A stretch of DNA of 64,000 bases from assembly GCA_030748735.1 (NCBI GenBank), contig JASMLK010000144.1, positions 119,154-183,153 of the forward strand, written 5' to 3'. The translations under genes were made by a program, and so were the position numbers. The DNA comes from Myxococcota bacterium (GTDB taxonomy: Bacteria; Myxococcota_A; UBA9160; UBA4427). Positions 35,918-45,072 of this stretch are shown here, in pieces. Numbering within the stretch: the stretch's first letter is position 1; every line of letters begins with the position of its first letter. A model generated the notes under the pieces. The model had not been told where the DNA came from and did not search any database. It saw nothing but the letters and a program-made list of their open reading frames with translations.

Positions 35918-38560
35918 TCAGCCGACGACGTTCACCAGGCGACCGGGGACCACGACGACCTTCTTCGGCTCCCGACCATCGAGGTGCTTCTGCACCTTTT
36001 CGGAAGCGAGGGCGAGTGCCTCGATGCTCTCCTTCGAGGCATCGGCGGGCACTTCGATTTCGTCGCGCTTCTTGCCGTTGACCTGGAGAACGAGGGTGAC
36101 GGTGTCTTCGGTGAGGAGTGATTCGTCGGCGACGGGCCAGGGTTCGTAGGCCAGGGTCTGCTCGTGTCCGAGCAGGCGCCAGAGCTCTTCGCTGATGTGA
36201 GGCGCCATCGGCGACAGCAGGAGGACGAGGGCCTCGATCGATTCGCGCGCGGGTTGGTCGACGTTGCCCAGTTCGCGCACCATCACCATCAGTTTCGAAA
36301 TGGCTGTGTTGAAGCGCATTTCGTCGATGTCTTCGGTCACGCCCGCGATCGTCTTCGCGACCAGGCGCGCTTCTTCGTCGCCGCCGCTCCCGGGCGCGAA
36401 TTCACGAAGGGTGTCTTCGGCGTCGCGGTTGTCTTCCATCACCAGGCGCCAGGTGCGCTGGAGGAAGCGGAAGATCCCCATGATGCCGTCGGTCGACCAG
36501 GGAGCGGCCTTCTCGAGCGGTCCGAGGAACATCTCGTAGAGCCGCATCGAGTCTGCGCCGAATTGTTCGATCACTTCGTCCGGGCTGATCACATTGCCGC
36601 GGCTCTTCGACATCTTCTCGACCACGAGTTCGAGTTCGAGGTCTTCGTGCTCTGGATGGCGTGCGCTGCCATCGCCCGGGAAGACGACGTCCTTGAGGGG
36701 AACCCAGCGCGTCTTGAGTTCGCGTCCGTCGGAGGCCGCGGTGACGCTCTCGCCGTCGACGATGGCGTCCGACGCGGCGAACACCTGTGCGTCGGCGTTG
36801 GCGTCGTCGCTCGGGTTGTCGTCGTAGTAGCGATAACTGTTGCCCAGGATCATGCCCTGGTTGACCAGCTTGTGGAACGGTTCCTTCGTGTGCACGAGCC
36901 CGAGGTCGTAGAAGACCTTGTGCCAGAAGCGTGCGTACAAGAGGTGGAGCACCGCGTGCTCGGCGCCGCCGATGTAGAGATCGACGGGCATCCAGTACTT
37001 CGCCGCTTCTTCCGACCAGGCTTCGTTCTCGTTCTTCGGATCGAGGAAGCGCAGGAAGTACCAACAGCTCCCCGCCCACTGGGGCATCGTGTTGGGGTCG
37101 CGGCTTACGGTTTCACCGGTTGCGGGGTCGGTGGTCTCGATCCAGTCGGGTACGCGCGCCAGCGGCGATTGGAAATCGCTGCCCGACGGCTTGTAGTCGT
37201 CGAGCTCGGGGAGGGTGACGGGGAGCGAGTCCTCGGGCACCAGGGCGATTTCGCCGTTTTCATGGTGCACGACAGGGAAGGGCTCACCCCAGTAGCGTTG
37301 TCGGCTGAAGAGCCAGTCGCGCAGCTTGTAGGTGATGGTGGCTTCGCCGATGCCCTTTTCTTCGAGCCACTCGTTCATGCGTGACTTGGCGGCCGAAGTG
37401 TCGAGTCCGTCCAGGAAGTCGGAGTTGACCGCCTTGCCCGTGCCGACGAAGGCCGCTTCATCGAGGTTGCCGCCTGTGACGACTTCCACGATCGGCAGCT
37501 CGAAGGTTTTCGCGAACGCGTAGTCGCGTTCGTCGTGCCCGGGCACGGCCATGATGGCGCCCGTGCCGTAGCCGGCGAGCACGTAGTCGGCGATCCAGAT
37601 CGGGATCTCCTGGCCATTCACCGGGTTGGTCGCGAAGGCGCCGGTAGACACGCCCGTCTTTTCATGAGTGTCGGCAATGCGTGCGCGTTCACTCTTGCGC
37701 TGGCTCGCTTCGACGTAGGCATCGACGGCGGCGCGCTGTTCGGCGGTCGTGATCTGGGCGACGAGTTCGTGCTCTGGGGCAAGCACCATGTAGGTCGCGC
37801 CGAACAGCGTGTCGGGGCGCGTCGTGAAGACCTCGACCTCTTGCGATGGATCGCTCGCCAACGAAAAACGAACCTGGGCGCCTTCCGATCGCCCGATCCA
37901 GTCGCGCTGCATCTTCTTGATCGGTTCGGGCCAGTCGAGTTCTTCGAGGTCTTCGATCAGGCGGTCGGCGTAGCGCGTGATGCGCAGCATCCATTGGCGC
38001 ATCGGCACGCGCACGACCGGATGACTGCCGATTTCGCTCTTGCCGTCGATGACCTCTTCGTTCGAAAGCACCGTGCCGAGGGCCGGGCACCAGTTGACCG
38101 GAACCTCTGCGAGGTAGGCGAGGTCCTTTTCGTAGAGCTTGCAAAAGATCCACTGGGTCCAGCGCACGTAGTCGGGGGCCGTCGTGTCGATTTCGCGCGA
38201 CCAGTCGTAGCTGAAGCCCAGCGATCGGATCTGGCGCCGGAAGTTGTCGACGTTGTTCTTGGTCGTGACGCGCGGGTGAGTGCCGGTCTTGATCGCATAC
38301 TGCTCGGCTGGCAGACCGAAGGCGTCCCAGCCCATCGGATGGAGCACGTTGAAGCCCCGCATGCGCTTGTAACGCGAGACGATGTCGGTGGCCGTGTAGC
38401 CTTCGGGGTGACCAACGTGCAGACCGTCGCCCGATGGATAGGGAAACATGTCGAGCGCGTAGTACTTGGGCTTCGAGTGATCGATTTCGGCGCGAAAGGT
38501 CTCGTTTTCGAGCCAATACGCCTGCCATCGGGCTTCGATCGTGCTGTGGTCATACGCCAT
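35918..38560 (-). CDS. leuS: Leucyl-tRNA synthetase
   Basis: Class I aminoacyl-tRNA synthetase of about 880 residues. The start at 38560 ([16 protein letters not shown]) matches the family; the open frame running up to 39127 is antisense to the next gene. The HIGH motif reads HVGH in [20 protein letters not shown], and KMSKS is present in [18 protein letters not shown]. The editing CP1 domain (about 230-420) has [20 protein letters not shown] and [19 protein letters not shown]. The C-terminal anticodon-binding part ends [18 protein letters not shown]. It is divergent from the PPDK regulator gene and leads the leuS-DUF374 pair. Confidence 0.97.
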   Translation of the reverse strand: MAYDHSTIEARWQAYWLENETFRAEIDHSKPKYYALDMFPYPSGDGLHVGHPEGYTATDIVSRYKRMRGFNVLHPMGWDAFGLPAEQYAIKTGTHPRVTTKNNVDNFRRQIRSLGFSYDWSREIDTTAPDYVRWTQWIFCKLYEKDLAYLAEVPVNWCPALGTVLSNEEVIDGKSEIGSHPVVRVPMRQWMLRITRYADRLIEDLEELDWPEPIKKMQRDWIGRSEGAQVRFSLASDPSQEVEVFTTRPDTLFGATYMVLAPEHELVAQITTAEQRAAVDAYVEASQRKSERARIADTHEKTGVSTGAFATNPVNGQEIPIWIADYVLAGYGTGAIMAVPGHDERDYAFAKTFELPIVEVVTGGNLDEAAFVGTGKAVNSDFLDGLDTSAAKSRMNEWLEEKGIGEATITYKLRDWLFSRQRYWGEPFPVVHHENGEIALVPEDSLPVTLPELDDYKPSGSDFQSPLARVPDWIETTDPATGETVSRDPNTMPQWAGSCWYFLRFLDPKNENEAWSEEAAKYWMPVDLYIGGAEHAVLHLLYARFWHKVFYDLGLVHTKEPFHKLVNQGMILGNSYRYYDDNPSDDANADAQVFAASDAIVDGESVTAASDGRELKTRWVPLKDVVFPGDGSARHPEHEDLELELVVEKMSKSRGNVISPDEVIEQFGADSMRLYEMFLGPLEKAAPWSTDGIMGIFRFLQRTWRLVMEDNRDAEDTLREFAPGSGGDEEARLVAKTIAGVTEDIDEMRFNTAISKLMVMVRELGNVDQPARESIEALVLLLSPMAPHISEELWRLLGHEQTLAYEPWPVADESLLTEDTVTLVLQVNGKKRDEIEVPADASKESIEALALASEKVQKHLDGREPKKVVVVPGRLVNVVG

Positions 38561-38658
38561 GGGCCGGGGAGGGTGCCGAACCTTGTTCCCCCACTCAATG
38601 GGGAAACGGGTAAGGATCACTCCGAAAGCCTCGATACACCCGCTTGCGCGTCGATTGC

Positions 38659-38664
38659 TATTCT
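38659..38664 (+). promoter_or_regulatory. TATTCT -10-like element directly before the start codon
   Basis: TATTCT lies eight bases before the ATG at 38673, with no ribosome site between, the same arrangement as at 26905. It suggests a leaderless message. No -35 element is evident. Confidence 0.3.
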
Positions 38665-38672
38665 CCGCAACC

Positions 38673-39503
38673 ATGAAACCCACTGCCGAAGGCACGCGCG
38701 GTCGCTCCGAAGTCATCGTCATTTCGGATGGCACCGGCGATACAGCGATGGCTGCGGTGAAAGCCGTGATGCTCCAGTTCCAGGCCGACTGGAAGCTGCG
38801 CGTCTTTGGCGGCATTCGGCACGAGTCCGAAGTCCGCCGCGCCATCGACCAGGCCGCGGGCTCGAACGCACTCGTGGTCTTCAGCCTGGTGGACAAGCCG
38901 GTGGCGGGTGCACTGCTTCGCGAGGCCGCTTCGCGCGGCGTGCCGACCGTCGATCTGCTCGGCTCGTTGATCGCCAAGGTTGCGCAGCATCTGCACGCCG
39001 AACCCATCCACCAACCCGGCCTGCTGCACGCGTTTTCGGACGAGTACTTCGAGCGCATCGACGCCGTCGAATTCGCGGTGCGCCACGACGACGGCGCCAA
39101 CCTGGAAACGCTCTTCGAAGCCGACATCGTGCTGGTCGGCGTGTCGCGAACCTCGAAGACGCCCCTTTCGATGTACCTCGCCCAGCGCGGTTACAAGACG
39201 GGCAACGTGCCTCTCGTGCAGGGCGTCGAACCCTCGATGGCGCTGAAAGAACTCGATTCCCGCAAGGTCTTCGGCCTGATGGTCGACCACGCGACGCTGC
39301 TGGGCGTGCGGATCAATCGCCTCAAGGTGTTGCGCGCGTCACCCCACAGCTCCTACACCGACTCGGACGCGGTGGAACTCGAGCTGCGCCGCGCGCGCAA
39401 GCTCTTCCGCGAGCAGCGCTGGCGCACGATCGACATCACCGGTCGCGCGGTCGAGGAAACGGCGGCCCGCATCCTCGACCTCTACCACGCCCAGAACAGC
39501 TAG
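38673..39503 (+). CDS. ppsR: Pyruvate,phosphate dikinase / PEP synthase regulatory protein
   Basis: Bifunctional kinase/phosphorylase (DUF299) that switches PPDK or PEP synthetase off and on by ADP-dependent phosphorylation. About 276 residues from ATG 38673. Motifs include [19 protein letters not shown] at the start, the P-loop-like [33 protein letters not shown] and [18 protein letters not shown]. Neither a ppdK nor ppsA gene lies in the window, so which target it controls is open. Its last four bases overlap the end of the convergent exporter gene. Confidence 0.92.
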   Translation: MKPTAEGTRGRSEVIVISDGTGDTAMAAVKAVMLQFQADWKLRVFGGIRHESEVRRAIDQAAGSNALVVFSLVDKPVAGALLREAASRGVPTVDLLGSLIAKVAQHLHAEPIHQPGLLHAFSDEYFERIDAVEFAVRHDDGANLETLFEADIVLVGVSRTSKTPLSMYLAQRGYKTGNVPLVQGVEPSMALKELDSRKVFGLMVDHATLLGVRINRLKVLRASPHSSYTDSDAVELELRRARKLFREQRWRTIDITGRAVEETAARILDLYHAQNS

Positions 39504-42500
39504 TCGTCGCGCAGCCCCTTCTTGCGCTCGATTTCCTTCTGGCGCTGGATCGCTTCACGCTGCTCGTCGGTGAGCAGGGCCGTCGCGACCTTCGGGCGTG
39601 CGATCGAGTAGAAGGCCGGCACCACCGTCAGCGCGCCGAACATGTTGATCACCATCAGGATCGAAAGCAGCTGCGCCATGTCGGCCTGGAAGCGCAGGTT
39701 CGAGAAGGACCACAGGACGATGCCGCCCACGATCGTGGTCGCCGTGAACGAAACCGCCATCCCGGTCGTGCGCACCGCGCGCCTCACCGCTTCGTCGATG
39801 TCGGCGGTGTCCACCACCTCGTGGCGGATGCGGTCGACGATGTAGATCGCGTAATCGACGCCGATGCCTACCCCCACGGACTGCACGGGCAGGGTGTTGA
39901 TGTTGAGCCCCATTCCGCGCACCGCCATGTAGGCCAGCGAGAGCATCGTTGCGGTGACGATCTGCAACAGGATGATCGCGCCACTCGGAACCGATTGATA
40001 GGTCACGGAGTGGAGCACGAAGATGACGACGAAGATCAGGATGATGTTCGCGACGTGGCTGCGCTCGACTTCGTCGTTCACCGCGGCGAGGATGCCCATG
40101 ATCCCACCGGCCATCACGAACTGCACCCCGCGCGTCCACGAATTGGTGGCCTGGTAGGCCGGCACCGAATCCACCGCCTTGAGGTCTTCGACGATCAGGT
40201 TCGTGGTGCGCATGGAGACGGCGCGGATGCCGAGTCCTTCGTCTTGCCACCAATAGTCGACGTCTTCGAGTTCCCAATCGGCGAGATCATCGGGCCACGC
40301 GAAGTGCTCGTCTTCGTCGGCGTCGAAGAGCGCGTTGTCGTAGTCCTCGATGGCAGATTCGCGGAATGCATCCATCCACTCGGGCAGGGCCTCGACGGTG
40401 CTGAACTCGTTCACCGGGACGTGTTCGTAGCTACCGTCATCTTGACGAATCTGCACCGTCATCGTGTGATGCCGCGAAGGCAGCAGTGGCCCGAGCATGT
40501 AGAACCAGGTGTCGGTGAGCTTCTCGGTATGGAACAGGCCAGCCCCATCGGGTGCCTTGTCCTTGTCGAGGCGAATGATGACCTCACCGAGCGGGTTGCG
40601 TTTGATGAATTCGTCGGCGGCGTTGATCGCGCGGATGATCGTTTCGCCCTTGTGGTCGCGGTAGAAGAAGTTGATGACCGCGTCCTTGCCGTCATCCGTG
40701 ATGAAGGGCTTGAGGGCACCGGGTGCACCGTTGGTGCGCAGCTGGAAGATCTGCTGTCGAATGGTCGCCTGGTCGTCCGCTACGAACTCCCACTTCGGGT
40801 CGCCGTAGTGATTGATGCGCCAGCTTCCGCGCAAGATCGGCACGATCGATAAGCTCGCACCGAGATTGGTGTACTTGCCCATCCAACGCTCGAACTCTTC
40901 GACACGCAGTACGGGCTTCGCGTCTTCGGCGGCCTTGGGCGTATCGCCTTCGAGATAGACCTGGATGGTGTCGACGCCACCGAAGCGCTCGGCGATCTGC
41001 GCTGTGGCGACGTTCCACTCGTGGTCCGGGAACAACAGTGGTGTGCCGGGTGACGCTTCGCCGATCAGCGAGTGCATCAGCGTGATGTAGGTCGAGACGG
41101 TCAGCAGGAAGACCGTCCAGATCGCGATCCCCCACTTGTACCTCGGGTGCGTCGTGATGTAGCCGAGGAAGCGCGTGAAGCGGACCATCGGCGCCGGCAG
41201 GAAGTGCTCGTGATCTTCCGGGGCGGGCAGGTAGCAGATCAGGATCGGGTGCAGGATCTCGACCGTGATGATGATGCACAGCACCCAGAAGGCGCCGAAC
41301 TTCCCGAGGTCCTGCATCTGCGGGATCGAGGTCATCAGGATCACGAGCAGGCCGCAGACGTCGGTGATGATGCCGAGCGTGCCCGGCACGATGAGTTCGC
41401 TCATCGCGACCGTGGCGGCTTCGAACTTCGCCTTCTCTTTGTCGCCGTCGTAGGCGGGCAGCAGGATCTCGTAATCCTCGAAGAAGCGTTCCGCCATCTG
41501 CACCGTGTGGGAGATGGCGCGCGCGGTGATGATCGAGGGGATCACGAGGATCAACGGGTCGAAGACGATCCCCACCCACCCCGTGAAGCCGAGCCCCCAG
41601 ATCGCCGTCGCGATTGCGGCGACGAAGGGGATGAACACGCCGTGCCAGCGGCGGAAGTAGGCCCAGAGCAGCGCGAAGATCGCGAGGATCGTGAGCACGA
41701 GGAAGAGCACGATCTCGAAGGCGTGCTTGAGGATCCAACCCACGAGGATCGGTACGCCCGAGACGTAGACCTTGTGGTTTTCGTCTTCGACCTCGGCTTT
41801 GATCTGCTGCACCCAATTGAACACGGAGAGCACGGTCGAGCGGCCACTCAGGCGTTCGGTCACGAAGCCCGCCGTCATGAGCGCGCCCTTCTGGTCGTGG
41901 GAAACGAGTCGACCGTAGATGTAGGGCGGGTTCTGGCGAACGAGTGCGCCGAGTTTGTCGGCTTCTTCCTGGGTCTTGGGCAGCTTTTCCATCAAGACGG
42001 TGGTCTCGATGTCGCCCGAAGCTTCGACCTGGATCACGCGCGTGTTGTTCGCGGTGACCGATGCGAGCTGATAGTGGTTGACCGGGTAGGGGGGATAGAG
42101 CTCGTCGAGCTTCTTGTTGATGTCTTCGTACTCGAGCCCCTGCTCGTCGAGCACTTCGCGCATTTCGTCGCGCGCGTCGGTCTGGCTGTCGTAACCCTTC
42201 CCGTCGAGGGCCTGCGTGATGTAGTGGATCTTCTCGATCGTCTCGGGGTTGAAGATCGTGCCCTCTTCGACTTCGAGGGCGATCGCAACCGTCGAAGAGC
42301 CGCCGAAGATCCCGCTGAACTTGTCTTGCGCGCGGATGTAGGGGTGATCCGGCCATTGGGAACGCGCGATGGTGTCGATCTGCACCGCTGGCCCCGGAAG
42401 CGGCATGCCCATCGAGATCATCGCCGAGTTGAGGATCGGGTAGAAGAAGAAGCCCGTGGCCAGAATGAGGAGAATGGAAATGAGCAGACGCCGCCGCACG

Positions 42501-42553
42501 ACGAGTCGTGCAAAGCGCAGCGTCATCGATTCCTGGGCAGATCCGGCGGGCAT
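39500..42553 (-). CDS. MMPL/RND-superfamily exporter
   Basis: 1017-residue transporter with twelve predicted helices in the two-fold RND arrangement. The first helix is RRRLLISILLILATGFFFYP, followed by a large periplasmic loop, then a helix bundle (FLVLTILAIFALLWAYF, LGFTGWVGIVFDPLILVIPS). The second half repeats this, ending VGVGIGVDYAIYIVDRIRHE and GIVLWSFSNLRFQADMAQLL. The charged residues GID/GVGVDYAIY in the transmembrane helices are the usual proton-relay region. Substrates of this group are lipids or hydrophobic molecules such as hopanoids; none can be named here. The ATG is preceded by a clear AGAGGA site. It is transcribed away from the candidate RNA at 42.7 kb. Confidence 0.88.
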   Translation of the reverse strand: MPAGSAQESMTLRFARLVVRRRLLISILLILATGFFFYPILNSAMISMGMPLPGPAVQIDTIARSQWPDHPYIRAQDKFSGIFGGSSTVAIALEVEEGTIFNPETIEKIHYITQALDGKGYDSQTDARDEMREVLDEQGLEYEDINKKLDELYPPYPVNHYQLASVTANNTRVIQVEASGDIETTVLMEKLPKTQEEADKLGALVRQNPPYIYGRLVSHDQKGALMTAGFVTERLSGRSTVLSVFNWVQQIKAEVEDENHKVYVSGVPILVGWILKHAFEIVLFLVLTILAIFALLWAYFRRWHGVFIPFVAAIATAIWGLGFTGWVGIVFDPLILVIPSIITARAISHTVQMAERFFEDYEILLPAYDGDKEKAKFEAATVAMSELIVPGTLGIITDVCGLLVILMTSIPQMQDLGKFGAFWVLCIIITVEILHPILICYLPAPEDHEHFLPAPMVRFTRFLGYITTHPRYKWGIAIWTVFLLTVSTYITLMHSLIGEASPGTPLLFPDHEWNVATAQIAERFGGVDTIQVYLEGDTPKAAEDAKPVLRVEEFERWMGKYTNLGASLSIVPILRGSWRINHYGDPKWEFVADDQATIRQQIFQLRTNGAPGALKPFITDDGKDAVINFFYRDHKGETIIRAINAADEFIKRNPLGEVIIRLDKDKAPDGAGLFHTEKLTDTWFYMLGPLLPSRHHTMTVQIRQDDGSYEHVPVNEFSTVEALPEWMDAFRESAIEDYDNALFDADEDEHFAWPDDLADWELEDVDYWWQDEGLGIRAVSMRTTNLIVEDLKAVDSVPAYQATNSWTRGVQFVMAGGIMGILAAVNDEVERSHVANIILIFVVIFVLHSVTYQSVPSGAIILLQIVTATMLSLAYMAVRGMGLNINTLPVQSVGVGIGVDYAIYIVDRIRHEVVDTADIDEAVRRAVRTTGMAVSFTATTIVGGIVLWSFSNLRFQADMAQLLSILMVINMFGALTVVPAFYSIARPKVATALLTDEQREAIQRQKEIERKKGLRDD

Positions 42554-42712
42554 GTTTTCCTCTCGGCGACGTCAGCGCGCTGGGGTCGCGCGCGCGTGGC
42601 CTGGTTGGCTCGGGTTGCCGAGCTGGCCACATCGAAGCCGCGGGTCACCACTGACCGAACGACCCTTCACCGCCAACGCACGTCGACGGACAACGACGAG
42701 GGACCCTTGCCC

Positions 42713-42886
42713 GCGGTCGGAAACACCGCAGTCGAAGTCCCGGTCTTCAGACGGGAACCCGCGTGCGGGTTCGACTGGAGAAGGGGGGTTGGACGGGGGC
42801 GCAGCCGTAACGAGGACAAATGCTCGAGCGGCCAACGGTATTTGTTAGGCGGGTCTCGGGTCAAGCGGAGCCGCCTGATTTTTTTC
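42713..42886 (+). ncRNA. Candidate structured non-coding RNA with terminator
   Basis: No gene lies here, yet the plus strand has a series of complementary arms. First GCGGT/ACCGC (42713-42729, 7-base loop). Then an outer 7-bp stem AGTCGAA (42730-42736)/TTCGACT (42770-42776) enclosing two hairpins: TCCC(G)GTC-TTCA-GACGGGA (42738-42756) and CCCGC-GT-GCGGG (42758-42769), which together form a three-way junction. Next ACAAAT (42816-42821)/ATTTGT (42840-42845), and last a stem-plus-T-run terminator (42847-42885). The nearest upstream plus-strand gene ends at 39503, so this would be an independent transcript; the promoter is not located. It does not resemble tmRNA, 6S, SRP or RNase P RNA. The stems also work on the minus strand, where it could be the leader of the exporter mRNA. 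Confidence 0.45.
42847..42885 (+). terminator. Rho-independent terminator, plus strand
   Basis: AGGCGG (42847-42852) pairs with CCGCCT (42871-42876), extended by CTC/GAG across a 2-base bulge, then GA and seven T (42879-42885). It is the only convincing intrinsic terminator I found in the window. A CCCC-GCGA-GGGG hairpin follows directly. Confidence 0.6.
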
Positions 42887-42967
42887 CCCGCGAGGGGTGA
42901 CGTGAAGTCACCTCCCGCGTCGCCAAGCATCGTTGCCCTGGGTGGGGCGTTGGGAAGCTCGCGCCGT

Positions 42968-43546
42968 CTAGTCGAAAGCCCGGTCGGGGTCACAGTGCGC
43001 GAGGAACAGTCGTGGTGAAACGACCGCCGCCTGGTGGTGACGCGCGCGGTTGCCGAGTTTGCGATCGCCCGTGACCACCGCGACCGCTTCCCCCTTTCGT
43101 CGTGCTTCTTTTACCCGGCCTACGATCCAGTCGTCGGCCGAGGGCGCGAAGCAGACGTGGAGTTCAGGGAGCGCGGTTCCCGCGCCATTAGCGGGCTCTC
43201 CTGTATGGACTGCCGGTTGCCCCCCCGATACAAGGCTGGTCTCGTTCGGGCGAGGGCCATCGAACACGACCCAGAGCGCGTCGTGGGGATGGGTGAAGCG
43301 CCGGGCGACAGCGACCAGGCGCTCACGCATTTCGGTGGACCAGAATGGAGGCCTGGACTCGCCTTCCCCGGCGACATCGGTTCCCTCTGCGCCCTCGGCT
43401 GAGCGAAAGGGGGCGCAGTGGAGCAGGTTGTATCCGTCGGCGAGCCAGAGGCGTGCAGCGGGAAGCTCCGGGTTGGCTCGAGCCGAGTCGTCGCGGCCGG
43501 TCGAAGTGCCTGGATCATCGGGGTTTCGCGGGAAGCCGGTGGTCAT
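42968..43546 (-). CDS. NYN-domain (YacP-like) predicted ribonuclease
   Basis: PIN-like NYN fold, about 190 residues from the ATG at 43546; a GTG at 43615 would lengthen it. Acidic metal-binding positions are visible: RLWLADGYNLLH, WVVFDGPRP, SADDWIVGRVKEARR and AVVTGDRKLGNRARHHQAAV. That order matches the YacP/Rae1 group, whose Bacillus member cleaves mRNA at the ribosome. A long insertion between the first two motifs (about 35 residues, EGAEGTDVAGEGESRPP) is unusual. It overlaps the end of a doubtful upstream gene. A gap of more than 400 bases holding the candidate RNA separates it from the exporter gene. Confidence 0.75.
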   Translation of the reverse strand: MTTGFPRNPDDPGTSTGRDDSARANPELPAARLWLADGYNLLHCAPFRSAEGAEGTDVAGEGESRPPFWSTEMRERLVAVARRFTHPHDALWVVFDGPRPNETSLVSGGQPAVHTGEPANGAGTALPELHVCFAPSADDWIVGRVKEARRKGEAVAVVTGDRKLGNRARHHQAAVVSPRLFLAHCDPDRAFD

Positions 43547-44066
43547 GAGCGCCGCCACGGTATCCAGCGGGGCCCGAGAGGTCGAGGTGCCCGGCTGGCG
43601 CGATGGCTGCGTCACTCACCTGGGCTGTGCTTTGCCACGCGGGCTGGGCGGTCGGCAGCGCTTCGGCGACCAGCGCCCAACCGAGCCCGAACATCACGAA
43701 CGCCGCCATCACGGCCAGTGCCTGGAGGGCCCCGACCGTCGCACTTCGTACTGCACCCACCGCGTCCCACTCCCCTCGAACGGACGCTCGAATGGGTGCT
43801 CGACCGGGGACGGCGGCCCGAGGAGTGGCCCCTGGAATCCAGTGGGCCGGGGGGCGGAGCAAGGGCCGCCGATCCGCCGATCGCTGGGGAGTGAGGCTGC
43901 GCCAGAGGGGTGACGCTGTTCCCGCAGCCGCAGCTGCGTTGGTGCCGAAGCCCGACCCGAACCGCTCTTGCTCTTGCCTTGGCGCTCGTTGGGGGCGAGG
44001 GCTGGGGTGGAGCGGGAGGTCCTGTTGGTCCTGTTGGTCCCGTGGGCCCTGTGGGCTTCCGCGCAT
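43515..44066 (-). CDS. Hypothetical protein with one C-terminal membrane helix
   Basis: A doubtful gene of about 183 residues. In its favour: the ATG at 44066 has a strong AAAGAGGA ribosome site six bases upstream, and the C-terminal third has one clear membrane helix (LQALAVMAAFVMFGLGWALV) after basic, proline/arginine-rich sequence. Against it: the first 100 residues are low complexity (QQDQQDLPLHPSPRPQRAPR), no family is recognised, and it overlaps the NYN gene start. The promoter and leader would be shared with the divergent aguB gene. Confidence 0.35.
   Translation of the reverse strand: MRGSPQGPRDQQDQQDLPLHPSPRPQRAPRQEQERFGSGFGTNAAAAAGTASPLWRSLTPQRSADRRPLLRPPAHWIPGATPRAAVPGRAPIRASVRGEWDAVGAVRSATVGALQALAVMAAFVMFGLGWALVAEALPTAQPAWQSTAQVSDAAIAPAGHLDLSGPAGYRGGAHDHRLPAKPR
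44018..44053. repeat. Four-copy 9-base tandem repeat
   Basis: Consecutive nonamers of the form GGTCCTGTT, the first two identical and the third and fourth varied. In one plus frame they read Gly-Pro-Val repeats, and in one minus frame Gly-Pro-Thr repeats, but neither frame is a convincing gene; the plausible minus-strand gene reads this stretch as Gln-Gln-Asp repeats. Confidence 0.7.
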
Positions 44067-44172
44067 CTGGATTCCTCTTTGTTTTCGTGTATGAACTGGA
44101 GCTTCCCCCGCCCTTGTGACACAACCGGTCACACACGCGAAAACAGCACGAAAAAAGATCTCGAGCCCCCTG

Positions 44173-45072
44173 ATGGCCCCTGCCTCCTCCCCGCTTCGCG
44201 AACCGCGCGACGCCGTCGCCCTGGCATTGATCCAGATGCGCTGCGGCGACGATCTCGACGAAAACCTCGCGCGGGCTTGTGACCGCATCGAAGCGGCGGC
44301 CCGCGATGGCGCCGAGATGGTGGCCCTGCAGGAGCTCTTTCGCTCCCGCTACCCGGGGCAAGGCGAGGTCGCGTCGCGCTTCGACCAGGCCGAAGCGATC
44401 CCCGGCCCCACCAGCGAAACCCTCTCGAAGCTCGCGGCCGCACGCGGGGTCGTGATCGTGGCCTCGCTGTTCGAGGCGCGTACTGCGGGCGTCTACCACA
44501 ACACCGCCGTCGTCTTCGACGCCGACGGATCACAGGCCGGCCTCTATCGCAAAGCCCACGTCCCCGACGACCCGCTCTACCAGGAGAAGTACTACTTCAC
44601 CCCCGGCGACACGGACTTCACCGCCATTCCCACGCGCTTCGGCAAGCTCGGCCCCCTGGTGTGTTGGGATCAGTGGTTTCCCGAAGCCGCGCGCCTGTGC
44701 GCGCTCGCCGGTGCGCAGCTGCTCGTCTACCCGACCGCGATCGGCTGGCAGTTCGACGAGGGCCCCGAAGAAGACGCCGCCCAACACGACGCCTGGGAAA
44801 CCGTGCAGCGCGCCCACGCCATCGCGAATGGCGTATTCGTCGCCGCGGTAAACCGCGTGGGGCAGGAAGGCGAAATTCGTTTCTGGGGTCAATCGTTCGT
44901 GGCGGACCCCTTCGGTCGCGTGCTCGCGCGCGCCTCCGCCGACGAAGAAGAGACACTGCTGGTCGAATGCGATCTGCGGCAGATCGAAAAGACGCGTCGC
45001 GAATGGCCCTTTTTGCGCGATCGCCGCATCGACGCCTACGGTGAACTCGCCCGCCGGCTGCGTGACGGCTGA
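44173..45072 (+). CDS. aguB: N-carbamoylputrescine amidase
   Basis: Nitrilase-superfamily hydrolase that turns N-carbamoylputrescine into putrescine, CO2 and ammonia. The start used is the ATG at 44173 (MAPASSPLREP); a GTG at 44116 is possible but has no ribosome site. About 299 residues, with the Glu-Lys-Cys triad in MVALQELFRSRYPG, LYRKAHVPDDPLY and GPLVCWDQWFPEAARL (Cys164). EKYYFTPGDTDF and GEIRFWGQSFVADPFGRVL are characteristic of AguB. It overlaps aguA, encoding the preceding enzyme, so the pair makes putrescine from agmatine; no speA is in the window. Confidence 0.94.
   Translation: MAPASSPLREPRDAVALALIQMRCGDDLDENLARACDRIEAAARDGAEMVALQELFRSRYPGQGEVASRFDQAEAIPGPTSETLSKLAAARGVVIVASLFEARTAGVYHNTAVVFDADGSQAGLYRKAHVPDDPLYQEKYYFTPGDTDFTAIPTRFGKLGPLVCWDQWFPEAARLCALAGAQLLVYPTAIGWQFDEGPEEDAAQHDAWETVQRAHAIANGVFVAAVNRVGQEGEIRFWGQSFVADPFGRVLARASADEEETLLVECDLRQIEKTRREWPFLRDRRIDAYGELARRLRDG

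Noticed and set aside
37535-40852. 1105-residue plus-strand open frame
   Set aside because: It is antisense to leuS and the exporter gene, and its translation is rich in His/Arg/Asp with no domain. Third-position GC bias creates such long shadow frames throughout the window; 783-3068 and 41072-43018 are other examples.
42760-42790. GGGTTCGACT resembling a tRNA or tmRNA T-arm
   Set aside because: The five bases before TTCGACT do not pair with those after it; instead TTCGACT pairs with AGTCGAA upstream. No acceptor stem or CCA is present, so neither tRNA nor tmRNA is supported.
42894-42915. GGTGAC-GTGAA-GTCACC palindrome
   Set aside because: It is only 6 bp, has no T-run on either useful side, and is not near a start codon; it may be chance or part of the candidate RNA region.
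44018-44061. Collagen-like Gly-Pro-X protein
   Set aside because: Only four to five triplets occur in frames lacking a start signal or other collagen-like sequence; it is an effect of the nonamer repeat.
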